DNA of 64,000 nucleotides from Arenibacter sp. 6A1 (GCF_012272855.1 NZ_JAAXCQ010000002.1:186001-250000), one strand, 5' to 3'; counted from the first letter of the stretch, positions 26,062-36,514 are shown. Made by a program: numbers and translations. Notes: generated by a model from the sequence alone, not told the origin.

Positions 26062-26421
26062 TCAAAAATGATAAAATGCATTTTCAATATGTTCCATCGT
26101 AAAAACCCCCTTATCTTTAAGAATTATAAAGAGATCGAACCGCACCTCAACGTCCAAATCACGAGACACAACATAGTGGTCTGCCGTCCGTACCAATAGT
26201 TTAATTTTTTTCTTAGTAATGGTATCACCAATGTCCTGTAGGAAGTCTACACTCCTGGATTTTACCTCTACAATAGCCAAAATTTCTCCTTTTTGGGCTA
26301 TAATATCTATTTCTCCTTTTAAATACCGATAATTTCTACGTTTAATGGAGTAGCCGTCTTTTACCAGGTAATCTACTGCCATTTGTTCTCCTGTCTTACC
26401 AAAATCGTTGTGGGCGCCCAT
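26062..26421 (-). CDS. yraN: YraN-family (UPF0102) endonuclease-like protein
   Basis: A protein of 119 residues, typical family length. The N-terminal DFGKTGEQMAVDYLVKDGY and the nuclease-like core GEIDIIAQKGEILAIVEVKSR, with the Asp and Glu-x-Lys of the restriction-endonuclease fold, are diagnostic. The exact cellular role is not established. It is probably co-transcribed with the ACT-domain gene. Confidence 0.9.
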   Translation of the reverse strand: MGAHNDFGKTGEQMAVDYLVKDGYSIKRRNYRYLKGEIDIIAQKGEILAIVEVKSRSVDFLQDIGDTITKKKIKLLVRTADHYVVSRDLDVEVRFDLFIILKDKGVFTMEHIENAFYHF

Positions 26422-26924
26422 CGCTGTTACTTATTTCTTACAAAAAACGCATATTAATCTATAAGTCGCCTACTTGCCCTTCCTAAATTCGACCATTAGC
26501 GTAATAGTATGGATAAGATTACCAAGTTGTTAGGAGTAAAAAATCATTCCTATAACCGCTTCTGCTATCCAATATTTTAAAACCCATTGGTACGGTAACA
26601 GTGGAATAAGTAAACAAACCTATATTTCTTCTCTAGCCCTGAGTTAAAAAGGCGATGGCTCAAGTTATGCCCTGCCTAGGAGAAAAAAGAAGGAATAGGA
26701 ATCCAAAAACAACCACCCCTTTGAACGAAAAAACACAGCACCCACTTAGTCGCCAATATTGGACATTCCGTTAAGACTTTTAGAGCAGCAGCATATTACC
26801 CCCTACTTATTGCACGGGTATCTGCTTCTCACAAAGAAATTTGGGAAGGGCCAAGGCTTATTTTTTAGCCTTAAGGGGCTCCCCCTCGCAAAAATCTTTA
26901 TTTTTGCACCCAAATATAAATGTA
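26422..26924. other. 500-bp intergenic stretch between yraN and metG
   Basis: Divergent promoter region. The only site I can point to is a -7-like TATTTTTG at 26899-26906, about 20 bp before the metG start, without a matching -33 box. No gene, repeat or hairpin stands out. Confidence 0.5.
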
Positions 26925-28994
26925 ATGTCGCAAAACCAGACGATTCCAGCAAGATATACCATTACTGCTGCCCTACCATATACCAACGGCCCCATACATA
27001 TTGGACATTTAGCAGGTGTTTACGTACCTGCCGATATTTATGCGAGGTACTTACGGCTAACAGGAAAAGATGTTGCCTTTGTTTGTGGTAGTGATGAGCA
27101 CGGTGTGGCTATTTCCATGAAGGCCAAAAAAGAAGGTGTGTCGCCACAGGCCATTATCGATAAATATCATGGTATTATAAAGAAATCTTTTGAAGATTTT
27201 GGGATCACCTTTAACAATTACTCCCGTACCTCTGCCCCGATACATCATAAAACCGCCTCGGACTTTTTCGTAAAATTATACGAGAAAGGCGATTTTATCG
27301 AAGAAACAACGGCACAGTTGTACGACAACGAAGCCCAACAATTTTTAGCCGATCGTTTCGTCATAGGTACCTGTCCTAAATGTGGCCATGAAGAAGCCTA
27401 TGGTGATCAGTGCGAAAAATGTGGCTCTACTTTAAATGCTACAGATCTCATAAATCCTAAATCGACCATCTCAGGGGCCATCCCTACCATGAAAGAGACC
27501 AAACATTGGTTCCTTCCTTTAGACCGTTATGAGGATTTTTTAAAGGAATGGATTTTACAAGATCATAAAAACGATTGGAAACCCAATGTATACGGACAAT
27601 GTAAATCATGGATCGATGATGGTTTAAAACCTAGAGCGGTAACACGCGACCTGGATTGGGGTATCCCAGTACCAGTAGAAGGTGCCGATGGCAAGGTTTT
27701 ATATGTGTGGTTCGATGCTCCTATAGGGTATATTTCTGCTACCAAGGAATGGGCAGAAAGAGAAGGAAAAGACTGGGAACCTTATTGGAAAGCAAAGGAC
27801 ACCAAAATGGTGCATTTTATAGGGAAAGACAATATCGTATTCCACTGCATTATTTTCCCGAGCATGTTAAAAGCCCATGGCGAATTTATTTTGCCAGAAA
27901 ATGTACCGGCCAACGAGTTTTTAAATTTGGAGGGCAATAAATTATCGACCTCTAAAAACTGGGCGGTTTGGTTACACGAGTATTTGGAAGATTTCCCCAA
28001 TATGCAAGATGTATTGCGCTATACCTTAACGGCCAATGCTCCGGAAAGTAAAGACAATGATTTTACCTGGAAGGATTTCCAAGCAAGAAACAACAATGAG
28101 TTGGTTGCCATTTTTGGTAATTTCATTAACCGTGTCGTGGTTTTGACCAATAAGTATTACAACGGAATCGTTCCGGCCCCTGCAGCCTTTACGGAGGTAG
28201 ACAAGGAAACCCTGGAGGAGCTTAAAAAATACCCGGAAATCATCTCTAGCTCTATAGAACGCTACCGTTTCCGTGAAGCCGGACAAGAATTGATGAATTT
28301 AGCCCGTTTAGGGAATAAATATTTGGCAGATGCCGAACCTTGGAAAGTTATAAAACAAGACGAGGAACGCGTAAAAACCATTATGTATGTAGCCTTACAA
28401 ATAGGATCGGCACTAGCCGTTTTAAGTGAACCATTTTTACCTTTCACGGCCACTAAACTTAAAAACATCCTTAATATTAGCCCAACCTTGGCTTGGCAAG
28501 ATGTTGCCTCAAAAGAAACGCTTCTTCCAGGCGGACATCAAATTAACCAGGCCGAGCTATTGTTCAGCAAAATCGAGGACGAAACCATACAGGCTCAACT
28601 AGATAGATTGGAAGCTACCAAAAAAGAAAATGAAATTATGAATAAAGAAGTTACCCCACAAAAAGATACCATTACATTCGATGATTTTTCAAAACTGGAT
28701 TTGCGTGTAGGGACCATCATTGAAGCGGAGAAAATGCCTAAGGCCAAAAAATTATTGGTCCTTAAGGTCGATACCGGTATCGATGTTAGAACCATCGTTT
28801 CTGGTATTGCAGAAAGCTTTGCTCCAGAGGATATTGTAGGCAAGAAAGTGACCGTTTTGGTGAACTTGGCGCCGAGGGCATTACGTGGTGTCGATAGCGA
28901 AGGGATGATCTTAATGACCGAGAATGCCGATGGAAAACTTGTTTTTGTTAACCCGGACGAGGAAGGCGTTAGCAGTGGTGAGACCATAAATTAA
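26925..28994 (+). CDS. metG: methionyl-tRNA synthetase
   Basis: Charges tRNA-Met with methionine. Start taken at [11 protein letters not shown] (26925, 689 residues) because the -7 box lies just upstream and the extra 28 residues of a longer frame are unlike MetG. HIGH motif in [10 protein letters not shown] (residues 25-28), a zinc knuckle near 150-167 with two Cys-x2-Cys pairs (CPKC, CEKC), and KLSTS near 339-343 as the KMSKS equivalent. The C-terminal OB-fold tRNA-binding domain runs from about 585 to the end ([19 protein letters not shown]), the type that makes the enzyme a dimer. Complete and ordinary. Confidence 0.97.
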   Translation: MSQNQTIPARYTITAALPYTNGPIHIGHLAGVYVPADIYARYLRLTGKDVAFVCGSDEHGVAISMKAKKEGVSPQAIIDKYHGIIKKSFEDFGITFNNYSRTSAPIHHKTASDFFVKLYEKGDFIEETTAQLYDNEAQQFLADRFVIGTCPKCGHEEAYGDQCEKCGSTLNATDLINPKSTISGAIPTMKETKHWFLPLDRYEDFLKEWILQDHKNDWKPNVYGQCKSWIDDGLKPRAVTRDLDWGIPVPVEGADGKVLYVWFDAPIGYISATKEWAEREGKDWEPYWKAKDTKMVHFIGKDNIVFHCIIFPSMLKAHGEFILPENVPANEFLNLEGNKLSTSKNWAVWLHEYLEDFPNMQDVLRYTLTANAPESKDNDFTWKDFQARNNNELVAIFGNFINRVVVLTNKYYNGIVPAPAAFTEVDKETLEELKKYPEIISSSIERYRFREAGQELMNLARLGNKYLADAEPWKVIKQDEERVKTIMYVALQIGSALAVLSEPFLPFTATKLKNILNISPTLAWQDVASKETLLPGGHQINQAELLFSKIEDETIQAQLDRLEATKKENEIMNKEVTPQKDTITFDDFSKLDLRVGTIIEAEKMPKAKKLLVLKVDTGIDVRTIVSGIAESFAPEDIVGKKVTVLVNLAPRALRGVDSEGMILMTENADGKLVFVNPDEEGVSSGETIN

Positions 28995-29048
28995 GAGGTG
29001 CACACACGGCCAAACGAGCCCTGTACCAACCTTAATACTACTCATATT

Positions 29049-29092
29049 TGGGCCTATTTCCATTACTACTTTGGGAATAGGCCCATTTTTTT
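29049..29092 (+). terminator. metG terminator
   Basis: TGGGCCTATT.../...AATAGGCCCA with TCC/GGGA extending the stem, followed by eight T. The rest of the 870-bp gap to tex holds the dispersed repeat (29124-29205) and otherwise nothing I can support. Confidence 0.85.
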
Positions 29093-29123
29093 TCAAGCTC
29101 CCGACACCCATTTTCATCATTCT

Positions 29124-29205
29124 TTGGGCGTTCCCTCCTTCGTCGGGCGGGCTCTCCGCTATATCCCTTGCCATGCTACGGGGATGCCGCTGCGATCCCT
29201 AACGC
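29124..29205 (+). repeat. dispersed repeat, copy 3
   Basis: TTGGGCGTTCCCTCCTTCGT through GCTATATCCCTTGC to GATCCCTAACGCA, same order of blocks as copy 1 with scattered substitutions. Confidence 0.8.
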
Positions 29206-29863
29206 AGAAATCAATTAACAATGTAATAGGATCGAGAAGAAAATACAACCATTTACATGGAGGGGCCAGATGGTGCGTTGGCCTTGTTTGCTGTTAGCTT
29301 CTTTATACGGACAATTACTTCACCTAAGTGACTTAATGAGGAATTGAGTGAGTAGCTGTTTGAAAGAAAAGAGAGAAGAGAAAAAAGACCGCACAACAAT
29401 ATAGGAAAAATGGATCCAACAGTATAGTATAACCTCATTCCTAAACCCTAGACTAGAAGATATGATCTTTATCTTTAACAATGAAATAATTATCTTAAAC
29501 TGGCAACACTAATCAGGGAAGTCCTCGCTAAAGCACGAGACTGGCGGGAGATATGACTTTTTACTAAATGTTCAGAAAATACAGGTTTAGTCATATGAGG
29601 GAAAAAACAGCGCTTGTATGCTAGCTATTTCCAGATATATGATTTCTCCGGTATCCCCTAAAGCTATCAAACACTACAATTATTCCTGATCTGTACCTCC
29701 TTTTAGTTACTAATAAAATTATATATTGCATTGCGGCTTGCCAATATACTGGCAAGAAAATCAAGAGCCCATAAAACAAGATTCTTTAGAAGCTTATTAC
29801 ATGTTTTCTCGGCAAATTGTTTATTATGGTCGCGAACACTCACAATAACACTAAGTACTATAT

Positions 29864-31987
29864 ATGCAACTTTTAGCCTACATTGCCCAACATTCCCAAC
29901 TTCCGACCAAGAGTATCGAAAACACCGTTGCTTTATTGAACGAAGATTGTACGGTTCCCTTTATATCTCGTTATAGAAAGGAGCGAACAGGTAATTTGGA
30001 CGAGGTTCAGATTGGGGACATCGTAACTCTTAAAGCTCAGTTCGAGGCTTTGGAGAAACGCAAAACAGCCATCCTTAAAGCTATTGAAGAGCAAGGAGCT
30101 TTGAACGATGTATTGGCCCAAAAAATAAAACAAAGCGGTGACCTTACCACCCTAGAGGACTTGTATCTTCCCTTTAAGAAAAAAAGAAAAACAAAGGCAG
30201 AAACCGCTATAAAAAACGGCTTGGAACCATTGGCAAAAATAATCATGGCCCAACGCACGGAAAATCTTTCGAGTATCGCTGAAAGATATGTCCATGAAAA
30301 TGTTTCCAATGAAGACGACGCCCTTGAGGGCGCAAGACATATCATCGCAGAATGGATCAATGAACGGGCCGATATACGGAATATAGTTAGAAGGCAACTA
30401 CAACGGCATGCACAGCTCGGCACAAAGGTAATCGGAACTAAAAAGGAGGATGAAAAAGCCCAAAAATACCGGGATTATTTTGAATGGAACGAATCTTTAA
30501 ACCGTTGTCCTTCCCATAGGCTGTTAGCTATTCTACGCGCCGAGAAAGAAGGTTTTATTCGTGTTAAAGTAGAAATTGAGGACGATAAGGCTATTTCGGA
30601 CATTGCGGACCGCTTTATCAATAGCAATAATGCCTGTAGTGAGCAAATCAGCATAGCGGTACAGGATGCCTATAAGCGCTTATTGTTACCGTCCCTCTCT
30701 AACGAAACCCTAAAAGCAGCCAAAGAAAAGGCAGACGAAGCCGCCATACAGGTGTTCTCCAAAAACCTTAAACAATTATTACTGGGTGCCCCCTTGGGCG
30801 AAAAAAGAATTATGGCCATTGATCCCGGATTTAGAACCGGCTGTAAGGTTGTTTGCCTAGGTGCCCAAGGCGAATTAAAACACAACGAGACCATTTACCC
30901 ACATGCCCCTCAAAACGATAGCAAGGGCGCCATAAAAAAATTGAGTTCTTTGGCCGATGCCTATAAAATAGAGGCCATCGCCATTGGGAACGGTACAGCC
31001 TCTAGGGAAACGGAACAATTGGTAAAACGAATCCAATTTAAAAACCCTATTGAAGTCTATGTAGTCAGCGAAGCGGGAGCCTCTATCTATTCGGCCTCCA
31101 AAATTGCCAGGGACGAATTTCCCAATTACGACGTTACCGTAAGAGGAGCGGTATCTATTGGGCGGCGTTTGGCAGATCCCTTGGCCGAACTGGTAAAAAT
31201 AGACCCAAAATCGATCGGTGTGGGACAATACCAACACGATGTAGACCAGCATCAATTGAAAAATTCCTTGGATGTGGCCGTAGAAAGCTGCGTGAATACC
31301 GTTGGCGTAAATATTAATACCGCCAGTGTGGCCTTATTGAGCTATGTTTCGGGGATCGGACCTAAATTAGCTGAAAACATTGTGGCCTACCGGAATGAAA
31401 ATGGTCCGTTTGGCAGTAGAGCTCAGATTAAGAAAGTGGCCAGATTGGGGGAGAAAGCCTTTGAACAGTCGGCCGCATTTTTACGGATCAAAAATGCCAA
31501 GAACCCCTTGGACGACGCTGCAGTACATCCGGAGAGTTATTCCATAGTGAACAAAATGGTCAAAGATCAAGGGATCGGACTTTCAGAAATTATAGGCAAT
31601 AAAGAGGTCCTGCAAAAAATAGACCTTCACCAGTATTGTACCGAAGATATTGGCCTACCCACCTTGGAAGATATTATCAAAGAATTAGAAAAACCAGGCC
31701 TGGACCGCCGTGAAAAAGCCAAGGTGTTTACTTTTAACCAAAATATAAGAACCATTACCGATGTACAGGAAGGACAGCTATTGCCAGGTATTGTAAATAA
31801 CCTTACCAATTTTGGTTGTTTTGTAGATATAGGTATCAAAGAGAGTGGCCTTATCCATATTTCTAACCTTTCCGATAGCTTTGTAAAAGATGTCAATGAA
31901 CACGTTCATTTACACCAACAAGTGATCGTAAAAGTATTAGAAGTAGATGTCTCCAGAAAACGCATCCAATTGGCCTTACATAAATAA
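29864..31987 (+). CDS. tex: Tex-like RNA-binding transcription accessory protein
   Basis: A nucleic-acid-binding protein of 707 residues from the Tex/Spt6 family. The N-terminal helical part contains VPFISRYRKERTGNLDE, the family hallmark. The YqgF-like RNase H fold is near 317-450 (MAIDPGFRTGCK), the helix-hairpin-helix pair at about 484-560 (NTASVALLSYVSGIGPKLA) and the S1 RNA-binding domain at 638-705 (GQLLPGIVNNLTNFGCFVDI). Such proteins influence transcription and RNA turnover; the direct role is uncertain. ATG at 29864. Confidence 0.95.
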   Translation: MQLLAYIAQHSQLPTKSIENTVALLNEDCTVPFISRYRKERTGNLDEVQIGDIVTLKAQFEALEKRKTAILKAIEEQGALNDVLAQKIKQSGDLTTLEDLYLPFKKKRKTKAETAIKNGLEPLAKIIMAQRTENLSSIAERYVHENVSNEDDALEGARHIIAEWINERADIRNIVRRQLQRHAQLGTKVIGTKKEDEKAQKYRDYFEWNESLNRCPSHRLLAILRAEKEGFIRVKVEIEDDKAISDIADRFINSNNACSEQISIAVQDAYKRLLLPSLSNETLKAAKEKADEAAIQVFSKNLKQLLLGAPLGEKRIMAIDPGFRTGCKVVCLGAQGELKHNETIYPHAPQNDSKGAIKKLSSLADAYKIEAIAIGNGTASRETEQLVKRIQFKNPIEVYVVSEAGASIYSASKIARDEFPNYDVTVRGAVSIGRRLADPLAELVKIDPKSIGVGQYQHDVDQHQLKNSLDVAVESCVNTVGVNINTASVALLSYVSGIGPKLAENIVAYRNENGPFGSRAQIKKVARLGEKAFEQSAAFLRIKNAKNPLDDAAVHPESYSIVNKMVKDQGIGLSEIIGNKEVLQKIDLHQYCTEDIGLPTLEDIIKELEKPGLDRREKAKVFTFNQNIRTITDVQEGQLLPGIVNNLTNFGCFVDIGIKESGLIHISNLSDSFVKDVNEHVHLHQQVIVKVLEVDVSRKRIQLALHK

Positions 31988-32059
31988 GAACAAGGGCTTT
32001 TTCACTCCTTCCCTCATAAAGAACAATGTAGATACTCTTATAAAGATCTGACTGAAACC

Positions 32060-32962
32060 ATGTTAAAAATAGCGCATCACCCACTCTATAACCACCCCTT
32101 ACCGGAAGGGCATAGGTTTCCTATGTTGAAATACGATTTATTGCCACAACAATTGTTAGAGGAAGGCTGTTGTGTCCCCGATAATTTTTTTACCCCCACC
32201 GTCCCCAATGACAAATATATTTTGGCGGTACACGACCCGGAGTATTTCTACGATTTGTTAAATATCAAAATTCCGCAAAAGGCCGCAAGAAAAATAGGCT
32301 TTCCCCTGACCGAGGATTTAGTAGAGCGCGAAAGAATTATAGCCGACGGCACTATAAAGGCCAGTGAGTTTGCCCTGCAATACGGGATAGGGATGAATAT
32401 TGCCGGGGGCACCCACCACGCCTATTCCGATAGAGGCGAAGCCTTTTGTATGCTAAACGATCAGGCCATTGCTGCCCGTTACCTACAGGGAAAAGGCTTG
32501 GCCAAAAATATTTTAATCCTAGACCTGGATGTCCATCAGGGAAATGGGACCGCAGAGATTTTTCAAAACGACCCTTCGGTCTATACCTTTTCTATGCATG
32601 GTGCCGGCAATTACCCTTTTAAAAAGGAAAAATCGGATATGGACATTCCACTGCCCAAGGGCACTACCGATGCACAATACCTTTCCATTTTAAAGGATCG
32701 CCTACCCAAACTGTTGGCCACTTTTAAACCCGATTTTATATTTTATTTACCAGGAGCAGATATTTTGGGCACCGATAAATTAGGTACTCTTAATATGACT
32801 ATCGAAGGATCTAAACAACGTGATATTTTTGTGTTGGAAACTTGCCACCACCATCAAATTCCGGTTCAATGTAGTATGGGAGGCGGCTATTCCGAAGACC
32901 TAAAACTCATTATTGAAGCCCATGCCAACACCTTTAGAGCGGCACAAAATATCTATTTTTAG
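32060..32962 (+). CDS. histone-deacetylase-fold amidohydrolase
   Basis: A zinc deacetylase of 300 residues in the HDAC/acetoin-utilisation family. The active-site pair is in AGGTHHAYSDRGEAF (His 119-120), metal ligands in ILDLDVHQGNGT, and the loop PGADILGTDKLGTLN gives the last ligand. Possible substrates are acetylated proteins, polyamines or small molecules; nothing nearby decides. It lies 72 bp after tex. Complete. Confidence 0.9.
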   Translation: MLKIAHHPLYNHPLPEGHRFPMLKYDLLPQQLLEEGCCVPDNFFTPTVPNDKYILAVHDPEYFYDLLNIKIPQKAARKIGFPLTEDLVERERIIADGTIKASEFALQYGIGMNIAGGTHHAYSDRGEAFCMLNDQAIAARYLQGKGLAKNILILDLDVHQGNGTAEIFQNDPSVYTFSMHGAGNYPFKKEKSDMDIPLPKGTTDAQYLSILKDRLPKLLATFKPDFIFYLPGADILGTDKLGTLNMTIEGSKQRDIFVLETCHHHQIPVQCSMGGGYSEDLKLIIEAHANTFRAAQNIYF

Positions 32963-33027
32963 ATGTTTCCGAATGGCCTCAATTATTCGTAACTTTAAAA
33001 AATATAACCTTAGAAAAAAACACAGCT

Positions 33028-33546
33028 ATGTTATCAAAAAAACTAGAAAAAGCACTCAACGACCAAGTTCGTATAGAAGCCGCATCATCTCAAGTATATT
33101 TATCCATGGCCTCATGGGCAGAAGGTAAAGGATTAGAAGGTATTGCCAATTTTATGTATGCCCAGTCCGATGAAGAGCGTATGCATATGCTAAAATTGAT
33201 AAAATTTATCAACGAACGTGGCGGGAATGCCAATATTTCTGAACTAAAGGCCCCAAAAAATGATTTTGGTACTTTTCAAAAAATGTTCAATGAGTTGCTC
33301 GAACACGAAATCTTTGTTTCCGATAGCATTAATGAACTGGTACATGTAACCCTTGAAGAAAAGGATTATGCCACCCACAATTTTCTGCAGTGGTATGTTG
33401 CCGAGCAAATAGAAGAAGAAGCTTTGGCCCGTAATATCTTGGATAAGATCAACCTTATTGGAAATGACAAAGGCGGACTTTATTTATTTGATCGTGACAT
33501 TCAGCAAATTACAGCGAACAGTGCGGCCATTACTCCAAAAGAATAA
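33028..33546 (+). CDS. ftnA: ferritin
   Basis: Iron-storage ferritin of 172 residues, the usual bacterial FtnA length. It has the di-iron ferroxidase residues: Glu in VRIEAASSQVYLSMA, Glu-x2-His in SDEERMHM, and Glu in WYVAEQIEEEAL. No heme-binding Met of bacterioferritin is evident. It oxidises and stores iron as a 24-mer in the cytoplasm. A small Cys/Lys-rich protein gene follows 73 bp downstream. Confidence 0.95.
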   Translation: MLSKKLEKALNDQVRIEAASSQVYLSMASWAEGKGLEGIANFMYAQSDEERMHMLKLIKFINERGGNANISELKAPKNDFGTFQKMFNELLEHEIFVSDSINELVHVTLEEKDYATHNFLQWYVAEQIEEEALARNILDKINLIGNDKGGLYLFDRDIQQITANSAAITPKE

Positions 33547-33619
33547 AACAACTTTAACATTAAATCTTATTTAGATTGAATTAATATAAATACTTTTGCC
33601 TTCGATTAATTTCTGAAAA

Positions 33620-33820
33620 GTGGGTAAAAAGAAAGTAAAAGACCAGGAGAAGAAAGCCGAAAAAAAGCTTAAAAAAGAGCTTAAGGCTTCCAAGAAAGAG
33701 GCGCTTAAAGCATTGGTACCCCAAGGCTGTAAGACCAAATGCTGCGAAAAGTTTAAAAAATCTGAATCTAAAAGATGCAAGCGATGCCCTTGTTTCGATT
33801 TGATGAAAAAGGTAGCTTAA
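33620..33820 (+). CDS. small Lys-rich protein with a cysteine cluster
   Basis: A protein of 66 residues with a GTG start. The first 35 residues are almost all Lys, Glu and Ala, a charged helix (GKKKVKDQEKKAEKKL). The rest holds Cys in CKTKCCEKF and CKRCPCF, six cysteines that could bind zinc or iron. It ends before a terminator at 33940. I recall similar short proteins in other flavobacteria but no function. The neighbour ferritin makes a metal role thinkable, not shown. Confidence 0.6.
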   Translation: MGKKKVKDQEKKAEKKLKKELKASKKEALKALVPQGCKTKCCEKFKKSESKRCKRCPCFDLMKKVA

Positions 33821-33939
33821 ATCCGATTCTTCCTAGCAGGGTTTTTAAAAATCGTTAGGGATTGTTCCCAAATTGGTTCTTGCTATGTAAAGATGGCATA
33901 TACCATTCGCCATTATAAGGATCAATATAACTTTATATG

Positions 33940-33976
33940 ATGGCTTCTCGATATATTTCGGGAGGCCATTTTTTTA
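33940..33976 (+). terminator. terminator after the small Cys-rich gene
   Basis: ATGGCTTCTCGA pairs with TCGGGAGGCCAT (with G-T pairs) around a short AT loop, followed by seven T. Confidence 0.7.
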
Positions 33977-34021
33977 CCAGTCTCTAAAAATTTATTGTCC
34001 CGTTATAATCGTTTTGGAAAA

Positions 34022-34055
34022 AATAAAAAAGCTCCCTACCGTCGTAGCGAGCTTT
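34022..34055 (-). terminator. ssb terminator (minus strand)
   Basis: On the minus strand AAAGCTC/GAGCTTT closes a GC-rich loop and runs into TTTTTTATTT. It lies 22 bp after the ssb stop. Confidence 0.75.
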
Positions 34056-34077
34056 CACATGTATTGCTGTACTCGGC

Positions 34078-34410
34078 CTATTTGCCCAGCATTAACAACT
34101 CATTACATTTTATTTCGGTGACATACCGCTTTTCTCCCTCCTTGGTCTCATAAGACCTGGTCGTTAATTTTCCCTCAATAGCAACTTCTTTGCCTTTGAT
34201 TAAATAATTTTCCACGATCTCTGCGGTCCTGCCCCATACCACCACATTGTGCCATTGGGTATCCGTAACCTTCTCTCCTTGGGCGTTTTTGTAGGTCTCA
34301 TTCGTGGCAATGGAAAATTTGGCCAGTTTGGCACCTCCTTCTAGATTAATAATTTCTGGGTCGTTCCCCAAATTTCCGATCAACTGTACTCTGTTTCTAA
34401 GTGCGTTCAT
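34078..34410 (-). CDS. ssb: short single-stranded DNA-binding protein
   Basis: An OB-fold SSB of 110 residues: MNALRNRVQLIGNLGNDPE, WHNVVVWGRTAEIVENYL and GKEVAIEGKLTTRSYE are the standard motifs. It stops right after the OB fold (NELLMLGK) and lacks the flexible linker and acidic Asp-Asp-x-Pro-Phe tip through which the main SSB recruits repair partners. It is probably a secondary SSB, since Bacteroidota often carry several. A -7-like TAGGTTTG (minus strand, 34463-34456) lies about 46 bp upstream of the start. Confidence 0.9.
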   Translation of the reverse strand: MNALRNRVQLIGNLGNDPEIINLEGGAKLAKFSIATNETYKNAQGEKVTDTQWHNVVVWGRTAEIVENYLIKGKEVAIEGKLTTRSYETKEGEKRYVTEIKCNELLMLGK

Positions 34411-34894
34411 AATAATAAAGTTTTAATGTTAAACAGTTAATAATTTTTGATACCACAAACCTACTTCCAGGACCAAAAGTTATTCGGTTAAAAACTATTT
34501 AATTTCGCTTGTTATCGTTTGTAGTCGTTTGCACACTTCTGTTCCTAAAAAGAAAAATGCTTGCTGTTTTGGGAAATTTGTGAATTATAATGGAAAATAT
34601 CAGCAAAATGTAAGCACTGAATAGCAAAGACTTACTTTAGGGGAACGAAATCTATATTAATTATTATCTTTCCCTTCGGAAAAAACCAATCGCCTTAGAA
34701 GTATACATTTACAGCAATGCTTATAGAAATTAAAAATCCCCTCATTTTGGAATTTACATCCGTAGAGCTTCTTGCCTTCCTATCAAATTTTAAGAAGTTA
34801 AATTTTACCGATATCACTGTTCAAAATAATGATCGATTCCCTTTTCCTATACTACAACACCATCCTTTTTAATAAAACAAAAATCAATACAAGC
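34411..34894. other. 480-bp intergenic stretch, divergent promoters
   Basis: Separates ssb and the M60 gene. It contains the -7-like box for ssb and a 51-codon open frame (34717-34872) that I do not accept as a gene. Nothing else stands out. Confidence 0.45.
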
Positions 34895-36514
34895 ATGAAA
34901 AAAAATTTCATTACCATTCTCTTTTGCTCCTTATTTATTCTTGCAGTTCATGGTCAATCCGCTACGGAAATAGCCGCTGTTTACACCGACCTATCGGTAT
35001 TTGAAACTCCAATGGCCCTATCCTTAAAAAAGAAGGTTAAAAAACGTGATATCGCCAGTATAAAAAACGAACGCTTACGAGCAACGGCAGAGGCCTTGTA
35101 TGCTCACGAATATGATGCAAACTTTCGTATGGCAAATTATGATGCCTACCTTTCTCCTACTGTTTTAGGACAGCAACTAATGATCGGGGACGGTTATAGC
35201 AAGTACGAGAACATTACCGGTATTTATGTGCCTACTGGAAAGCAGCTTGTATTGGTTGATGGCATTGCCGAGGACACGGAAGTAGGTTTAGTCATCGTTA
35301 ATTGGAACCGCAGGGCTCCAGAAGGGATAGACCCTACTAAAGATCCTGCCGGATGGGGCATTCAAAAGAAGGAGTTTAGACTTCAAAACGGGGTAAACAT
35401 AGTGAACGTAACCGATTTTGATGGCCTAGCCTACATTGACTACTTTTCTGATGAACCAGAAAACGAGGACACCATTCAGGTACATTTTCCTTCGGCACCG
35501 GTAAATGGCTATTTCGATAGTGCTACGGACACTGATGCGGACTGGAACAACCTGGTAGACAATGCCGTCTATCCAATTGTAGACGCTCGTGGAAAACATA
35601 TTCAGATTGCTTATCCGGCGGCAGACATTAAAAAGTACGCCTACAATAGGGGTATGGAGCTCATAAATAATTACGACTCCTTAGTGTATAGGCAACACCG
35701 TATCTTAGGGTTGACCAAGTATAACAAAGTACCTAAAAACCATATTTTAGCCCGTGTAAACTATAACTATTATATGTTTAGGGATGGTGATGGTGTAGCG
35801 TATATGGGCACGGACCCTGGCAATGCCATGGCCATGGTGGTAGATCCTAGCCGTGTAATCGTTGGGGACCCATGTTGGGGCTTTAGCCATGAAGTAGGAC
35901 ATGTACATCAGTTGCGTCCGTATTTCAACTGGGGTGGTCTTGGAGAGGTCAGTAATAATATTTTCTCCTTGTATGTGACCACTTCCTACGGCAATAAAAG
36001 CCGTATTTCTAACCAGGATAACTATAAAAAATCGCGGGAAAGTATTATTGACGGCAAGATTTCTTACTTACAGGACGGGGATGTTTTTAATCGCGTGGTT
36101 CCGTTTTGGCAATTACAATTGTATTTCGCCGGTATAGGAGAAAATCCAGATTTCTACCCCGATCTGTTTGAAGCATTTCGCCAACAAGGTGAAGCTAAGC
36201 GCGAAAAAAACGGCAGCCCAAGACGCGCAGGAGGATGGGGAGACAGAGGCAATGACCCAGCAAAACACCAACTGAATTTTGTAAAAACGGCCTGTGAAGT
36301 AAGTAAGACCGACCTGACGGACTTCTTTGATCTATATGGCTTTTTCTATGTAGGCGAATTTGATTATAGCGACTATGGCAACTATAGTTATAAGATGACC
36401 CAAGAAATGGTAGATGCCTGTAAAGCCGAGATCAAGGCCATGAACCTACCAAAGCCTACGATAGATATTAGTACCTTGGAAGATGACTATGAGGATGTAT
36501 CCACGGAACAATAA
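34895..36514 (+). CDS. secreted M60-like (enhancin/mucinase) metallopeptidase
   Basis: An exported peptidase of 539 residues. Start taken at MKKNFITILFCS (34895), which gives a clean signal peptide ending VHGQ; an in-frame ATG 22 codons earlier would spoil it. The zinc site HEVGHVHQ is near 332-339, with the downstream GEVSNNIF acidic motif about 12 residues later, as in Peptidase M60 (gluzincin). Characterised relatives cut mucin-like O-glycoproteins. No secretion tail or carbohydrate-binding module is visible, so it is probably periplasmic or released otherwise. It is followed by a strong terminator. Confidence 0.85.
   Translation: MKKNFITILFCSLFILAVHGQSATEIAAVYTDLSVFETPMALSLKKKVKKRDIASIKNERLRATAEALYAHEYDANFRMANYDAYLSPTVLGQQLMIGDGYSKYENITGIYVPTGKQLVLVDGIAEDTEVGLVIVNWNRRAPEGIDPTKDPAGWGIQKKEFRLQNGVNIVNVTDFDGLAYIDYFSDEPENEDTIQVHFPSAPVNGYFDSATDTDADWNNLVDNAVYPIVDARGKHIQIAYPAADIKKYAYNRGMELINNYDSLVYRQHRILGLTKYNKVPKNHILARVNYNYYMFRDGDGVAYMGTDPGNAMAMVVDPSRVIVGDPCWGFSHEVGHVHQLRPYFNWGGLGEVSNNIFSLYVTTSYGNKSRISNQDNYKKSRESIIDGKISYLQDGDVFNRVVPFWQLQLYFAGIGENPDFYPDLFEAFRQQGEAKREKNGSPRRAGGWGDRGNDPAKHQLNFVKTACEVSKTDLTDFFDLYGFFYVGEFDYSDYGNYSYKMTQEMVDACKAEIKAMNLPKPTIDISTLEDDYEDVSTEQ

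Noticed and set aside
26899-26906. Firm promoter call for metG
   Set aside because: A -7 box is present but no -33 box lies at an acceptable distance, so it is only mentioned in the intergenic entry.
28998-29297. 99-codon open frame after metG
   Set aside because: It spans the metG terminator and repeat copy 3 and has no ribosome site or protein-like pattern.
34717-34872. 51-codon open frame between ssb and the M60 gene
   Set aside because: Reasonable-looking sequence but no family, no start support, and it runs into the leader of the M60 gene; too weak to list as a gene.
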